From contig CM114271.1 in the NCBI GenBank assembly GCA_050084515.1, positions 47,616,001-47,680,000 of the forward strand: a DNA stretch of 64,000 nt, in the 5' to 3' direction. The position numbers were made by a program, and so were the translations under genes. How positions within the stretch are numbered: the first letter of the stretch is position 1; every line of letters starts with the position of its first letter. The notes under the pieces are model-generated. The model was given only the letters and a program-made list of their open reading frames with translations, had not been told where the DNA came from and did not search any database. The DNA comes from Blasia pusilla (lineage: Eukaryota; Marchantiophyta; Marchantiopsida; Blasiales). Positions 59,531 to 64,000 of this stretch are shown one piece after another.

Positions 59531-61424
59531 AGAGTTTGACTTCTGAGCTATTTTCGTTCCCTTCTAACATTTCCGTCGTTGCAGGGATTGAACATTCATG
59601 AAAATGCCCTTTGCCCCAACACAAGTGGAGCAGAAAGTGTTCATTCCTCCTGGAGGTCGTCACAAGCATGCCAACAAATTTCACTTGTGGAGGCATGCCA
59701 ACAAGACCAGGCAAGAGCAATCTTTGCGATCTGCAAAGCATCCCATATCTTCCTCACAAAAGGCATAACAAAAGGAAGGGGCCTTCAATCTACCAAACTA
59801 TATGTCGTATGCGGTGTGAGATCGGTGATGAGAAACTCTATGTGGAAGCCTTCAACCGGTGCGTAGCAGGAACTCCCCTCGAGCAAGACGTACACATTGG
59901 TGGGGATATTCGTGGGCGCGTTTCAAGACGTCCCATACAGATGGTGATAGAGCAGTCCGAGCGAGACTCGTGGAGACCATATAAGTATCTTGACTTCAGG
60001 CAAGTGAAGAGGCAGCATCAAGGAACAAATCCGGTGATTGATTTGGATGAGGAAATTATGCCGCCCAGGTATTTGGGGATCCCGGACCGCTCCCAAATCC
60101 GTGATGGAGCAACTTCTCCAAAATCAGTGAATGTTTTATTTCAAAAGCCCTCGGTTGCTGGAAGTTCGCAACATCCGGTCGCTGGGATGGTTCAACAATA
60201 TGGGATTCCGGTAATGGAGGTGGATTGCAACCTAAAACGGTGCCATATATCTCGGAGCAACCCAGGACGTGGACCCAATTGCAGGGCAGGATCTGATGTC
60301 ATAAGGAGAGCATGCGGCACTTTCCTAAATAAGAACTGTACAAGGACTGGACGACCACTGCCTGGGTTTTGGGGACTCAAAAACTTTGATCATTTCACGA
60401 GGACCGCGGATCAATTGAAGTACTTCTTCTGCCCAAATGAATCTTGCGCTTTCCGCAAGTCTTATCCGGCTGCCATTGGAGCTCTGGGGAATACCCCCAC
60501 AATTTGGCCCATTGCCGCAGGTACGAACTGCATTCAAGACGAAGTGGACAATCTTACAAGTGCCGATTTCAGACTCGTAGACGGAGGAAGTTCGGAGCAT
60601 GTTTGCATTACAGAGACCTTTCCATTTCGTATTCAACCCAATATTGACGTCAACATGTACCCGAAGAAGGTGGATAATCTCAATCCACTATTTGTGTTTG
60701 AGTCTAGAAATGGGGTGAAGAGAAACAGAATGTATAGGCCAACGGTGGAGAGAGTAAAGCGAATTGCATCAGCTCGGGAGGCAAAAATGGAGATCATCGC
60801 CACGAAAGATGTCCTGAGTGGCAATGGAATAGGAAGGATGTATTGGGTTAGGAACAACACTGTAAATTCAAGTGTCACAGGGGTGTATGTGGTGCACATC
60901 TCTTGCTTTCCCACATGTTCATGTGATGACTTTGTCCAAAGAGAGACAAGTGGCAAAAGATATTTCCCTTGTAAGCACATGTACTATGTGTTGCTGGTAG
61001 TTTTAAGAGAGTCGGAGGTAGGAGTAGGAATCCACCAACCAATTCTGTCCCTCAAAGAAGTGCAAAGTATTTTAAACAAACCACTTTGAGGATGCAAAAT
61101 GAGGTTTTAGATTTTTTTTTCATTTTTCCAGAACCTTCACTTTGAGCTTGAACTCTATTCAACCTAGGGCAAATGATAGATTTTTTCCAAACCTTGGATG
61201 GAAAAAGTGATTGGTTCCACACTTATGATTCCACTGATTTTTCAGTTTTCTAAATTTTGTGCAATTTGCAACTCGTCGGACTCAGAGGGGTTGCCAAAAT
61301 ATGGAAGAGGAAAAAAAAACTATGGGACTGCTTAATAACTGAGCAAAAAAGTGCAAAAAAATTCACACAAAAAGTTTCCTCTCTTCAACCCAACGGAAAC
61401 TCTCTTTAAAAAAAAGTATCTATT

Positions 61425-61466
61425 TCCTCTCTCCTCTCTCCTCTCTCCTCTCTTCCTCTCCTCTTA
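61425..61466. repeat. CT-rich run at the right border
   Basis: CCTCTCT-type heptamers repeated four to five times, then TTCCTCTCCTC. In inverted orientation it matches the GA-rich run at 47,600-47,632. It may be simple sequence rather than a terminal inverted repeat. Confidence 0.45.
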
Positions 61467-62960
61467 CCGCACCTCAAGGAAAGCACAGTGCCAATTGTGA
61501 ATACCTCTACACTAAGGGATAGCTCAACATCACCAAGACGGTCTGGAAAAGGAATGCCCCTAAAGGAAAGACAATGGCACATAATATAACTCGCAAGTAC
61601 CTCTGAGGTTGCTCGTAGCAACAACATCACCATAGAGCTAGAAGATATGCTAAGTGCATTTTAACATTTCTGGTGGACTTCAACTACACACATAAGGGCA
61701 AGTAGAAGGTGGTAAGAATGATGCCAAAACCTATGATCCACAAAATAGGCGGAATTCCCACCAAAAAAACTAACACTGCTCCTTGCAACTACTATGTTCA
61801 TACTTATAAATTTTCCTCGCCGCATTGCTGTCTATGTCCCAGCATCTACTGTCGTAGTTCTGACCCTCCACTTATGGACAAGGTACCCACTTCAAAACCT
61901 TGCAATGATGGTGTCAAGAAGATAGGCAATAGAGTGGAATTTGGTCCCCACATTCCACACCAGGCTGCTGGTCCTCACTTGGGCCGCACACTATAGTCTA
62001 GAGAACTTCATCTCCGTGCACACATTTCAATATCTTCTTGATCAAGACTGAAATGTAAAGTGTCTAAAGCACACTTCACTTCCTCCATGAAACTAAGGCA
62101 CGGTACTTAAACTCAGGGAAATTAAACATGGTCCACCACATCATCGCCATTGTTCAAGTTGATTGGAGAATGCAAGTGATGTCCATCCCTTCTAGACACC
62201 TAAAAAAAAACATGTAGCGTTTCAATGACCGGGTCATACACACAATCAGAAAAGATAAACATTTTCAAGTTGAAGGGTTATCATGCTGTAGTATACTTGT
62301 GAGTGGAAGTCTAACTCAAAGTTCTTCTTCATTTGGCCAAGTACATCTTTCTCCTGATTTTCATGGCTTCTTTAGTTTTGCCATGTTTAGGAAAAACTAC
62401 AGGCTCACCCTGGTCCTCGACTTGGTCAGGACTAGAGGAGATACGGGACGAACGCCGAGATGGACATAGACCTCTTGAAACCGGGTTCATGGTTTGATAG
62501 GCTGGCTTTTCAGAAGCAGGTGAGCTCTTGCCCATGAATGCAGCAAACATATTTTATAGTTTCAAGATTACAGTGCCGATTCTCCCCGTCTCCCTTGCAC
62601 AATGGAACCTATGTAAGAACATTACCAACCATACAAGTAAGCAAAGAATGGTTACGTGGGCATTCAAAGACAGGTTGCACATGTCCATCATGCAAAGAAA
62701 AGGTGCAATGTTTTAGAAGAGGATGAGAGCATCCGCATAGTAGTGATATTCGACTATGTTGCATAAATACTTCTGAGCACATAAATGGAAGAGCCGAATG
62801 CCTGTAAAATTTTTGACTTTGAATAACGATATTCCATCGAACTAACGGCTGCCACCAACTTAACCCATTACCCCTACAAAAGTAGACATAGGGTTGTCTA
62901 CACGTGGATCAACATCTAAAATCTACATACAACTGAGCCCTATGACTCATAGGGCCCAAT
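61467..62960. other. Intergenic DNA, no gene recognised
   Basis: Short frames only. A minus-strand frame at 62,329-62,550 is Ser/Arg/Lys-rich with a possible nuclear-localisation stretch near its C-terminus. It may be another exon of the gene fragment at 62,961-63,780, but phases were not resolved. Confidence 0.3.
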
Positions 62961-63780
62961 TTACACAGATACAAACACGATAATATTCAAGCTACAAACA
63001 AGTGAATAAGCATTAGGTGGTATCCGGAATTGACCACGGAAATCTACAATCTCTACTATTTTAGGGTGTTCTAGTAGGTTTTCAAGATGTTGAAGATTGT
63101 CCATTACTTGCACATATAAGAGCATGAACAACGTCATTAATTACTAGCCAACACTACGCTAGATCATAGCATGTATGTGAAGTAAAAAAGGAAAGTAGGA
63201 TGTATGCAACGAGCTTACCACGAGCTAAATTGAGAATGGCGAAGGAGTTGATAACTTCAGTCAAATCTAAAGGCTCGTCTTTCTCCACAAGTACGTTATC
63301 ATCTACAACAGTCTAGTCGATAAGGTAGATGCTCTTAGGAGTGAACCCAATCACCCAAGGGTTTGAGTTTTTTTCGTCGATATTATCTGTTGTGTTTAAT
63401 CTTCTCTTTAGTTGAATCATGCATACAAATTTTGATACCATGTTGCCTTGTGATGCCTTCATAAGATTCTTGATGTGTGGAATCCTCTAGGCTTTCATCT
63501 TCCCTCTCTCATTACCAACTACCAGAAACTCTATTTTTCCTTGCTTGTGGAAATAGGAATCAAACCAAACATGATTCCCCACCATGCGTGCTTTTGGTGA
63601 GAAGGCCACGTTGTATCCGGAATTTCTTGATGCAAGTTCTAAGCAATAGTAGGTATCTACATGAAACCCCAGGATTATCCAATCATCCAAATAATTTTGG
63701 GATTTCTCGTGGGATTGCTTGCATATAATGTTAGCTAAACAGAATTGGGCACATGAGTCCGTGTGAATCATGGGGCTCAC
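62961..63780 (-). pseudogene. Unrecognised spliced minus-strand coding fragment
   Basis: One exon (about 63,219-63,780) and a second (62,961-63,106) join with matching phase at a GTAAGC donor (63,218-63,213) and an AG acceptor. They encode about 230 well-composed residues, including W-V-I-G-F-T-P-K-S-I-Y and V-D-F-R-G-Q-F-R-I-P-P-N-A-Y. Two in-frame TAG codons (63,487-63,489 and near 63,320) interrupt the first exon; each could have been CAG. The 5' end lies further right, possibly outside the window. I recognise no family, so no function is proposed. It could be transposon-borne or a host pseudogene. Confidence 0.45.
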
Positions 63781-64000
63781 CCATGTTTCGACCGACTCTT
63801 GAAATCCAGAAAGAAACGTGTAACATCTGTGAGAAAACAGAAAGTGACGAAATCACTGAAATCTTTACAAAACTTAGAGATACAAAGTGGCCTAGTCCGT
63901 CCGTGCGCTCACAGAAGAGCTTCGATAGAACCTGAATTGGGAGATAACTCGACATACGAGAATGCACTACCGCTGCGGCTCCTGACTATTTGACTACTCG

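Larger units (their letters stand above)
55924..61089 (+). pseudogene. Mutator-like transposase with SWIM finger
   Basis: Cut-and-paste transposase of the MULE class. Parts: 55,924-56,457 (MDNYVKLTCGCHLA, unassigned N-terminus) and 56,415-56,704 in a shifted frame. These are interrupted by a solo LTR. Then 57,911-58,297 with H-V-G-S-H-T-H-P (zinc/DNA-binding region) follows. 58,600-58,833 has R/S-V-L-N-G-W-L-I-M-G and F-M-A-D-N-A-Q-P-G-W carrying a catalytic Asp. Next come D-A-F-H-W-Q-Q-F near 58,870 (the H-containing motif after it) and H-G-W-W-R-K-H near 59,015. The C-terminal 492-codon frame (59,611-61,089) includes a SWIM finger, C-S-C-D-D-F then P-C-K-H-M, near 60,920-60,985. Array 4 at about 59,261-59,530 separates the last two blocks and is probably intronic. 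Several frame changes and the LTR make this copy inactive. Confidence 0.75.
47601..61466. mobile_element. Candidate ~13.9-kb Mutator-like element with DNA-methylase cargo
   Basis: Four facts suggest one unit: a MULE/SWIM transposase (plus) and a divergent cargo gene (minus); a 27-nt palindrome family seen from 48,133 to 61,294 and nowhere else in the window; a GA-rich run at 47,600-47,632 and a CT-rich run at 61,425-61,466 that match in inverted orientation (both read GGAAGAGAGGAGA on the inward strand); and nothing host-like in between. The terminal match is low-complexity, and no 9-bp target duplication could be confirmed. A solo-LTR copy (56,710-57,910) is a later insertion. Confidence 0.5.

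Overview
This looks like nuclear DNA from a streptophyte, most likely a charophyte alga or a seed-free land plant. The signs are two spliced host genes with GT-AG introns (a THG1-type tRNA-His guanylyltransferase and a GH10 xylanase with three CBM22-like modules) in a background of Ty3-type, LINE, Helitron and Mutator-like elements. I cannot name the species. Most of the 64 kb is mobile DNA in various states of decay. The host genes occupy about 27.6-42.7 kb, and no bacterial-style operons are present.

Layout. (1) 1-1.4 kb: nothing recognised. (2) About 1.4-10.1 kb: Ty3-type retroelement A, with gag, protease, a C5 cytosine DNA methyltransferase, RT, RNase H, integrase and a degenerate PHD finger, broken by stops and a few frameshifts. 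(3) 10.1-14.3 kb: AT-rich DNA with a diverged ~220-bp tandem repeat. (4) 14.31-15.74 kb: a TG...CA element flanked by ACTAG, with an internal 134-bp inverted repeat. (5) About 16.7-26.45 kb: a dead Helitron, split at 18.07-23.95 kb by retroelement B, a deletion derivative of the same family as A. (6) 27.6-35.0 kb (minus): THG1 in six exons, with an antisense LINE inside its 5.3-kb fourth intron. (7) 37.6-42.7 kb (plus): the GH10 xylanase in seven exons. (8) 44.9-46.5 kb: a decayed DDE transposase. (9) About 47.6-61.5 kb: an apparent single large Mutator-like element. A MULE/SWIM transposase (plus) is divergent from a decayed gene (minus) that looks like a ParB-like domain joined to an N4/N6-type DNA methylase. 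A 27-nt palindromic repeat family with 64- and 67-bp periods is seen only inside this element. A second copy of the TG...CA element (CCCGT duplication) interrupts the transposase. (10) 61.5-64 kb: an unrecognised spliced minus-strand coding fragment.

How it fits together. Two unrelated transposon lineages here carry unrelated DNA methyltransferase modules: a C5-type in retroelements A and B, and an N4/N6-type in the Mutator-like element. Most stops in the decayed reading frames can be explained by one C-to-T change at a CGA or CAG codon, as expected if the elements were themselves heavily methylated. The host genes look intact in their splicing and catalytic motifs. All homology statements rest on motif recognition by eye; no database search was run.
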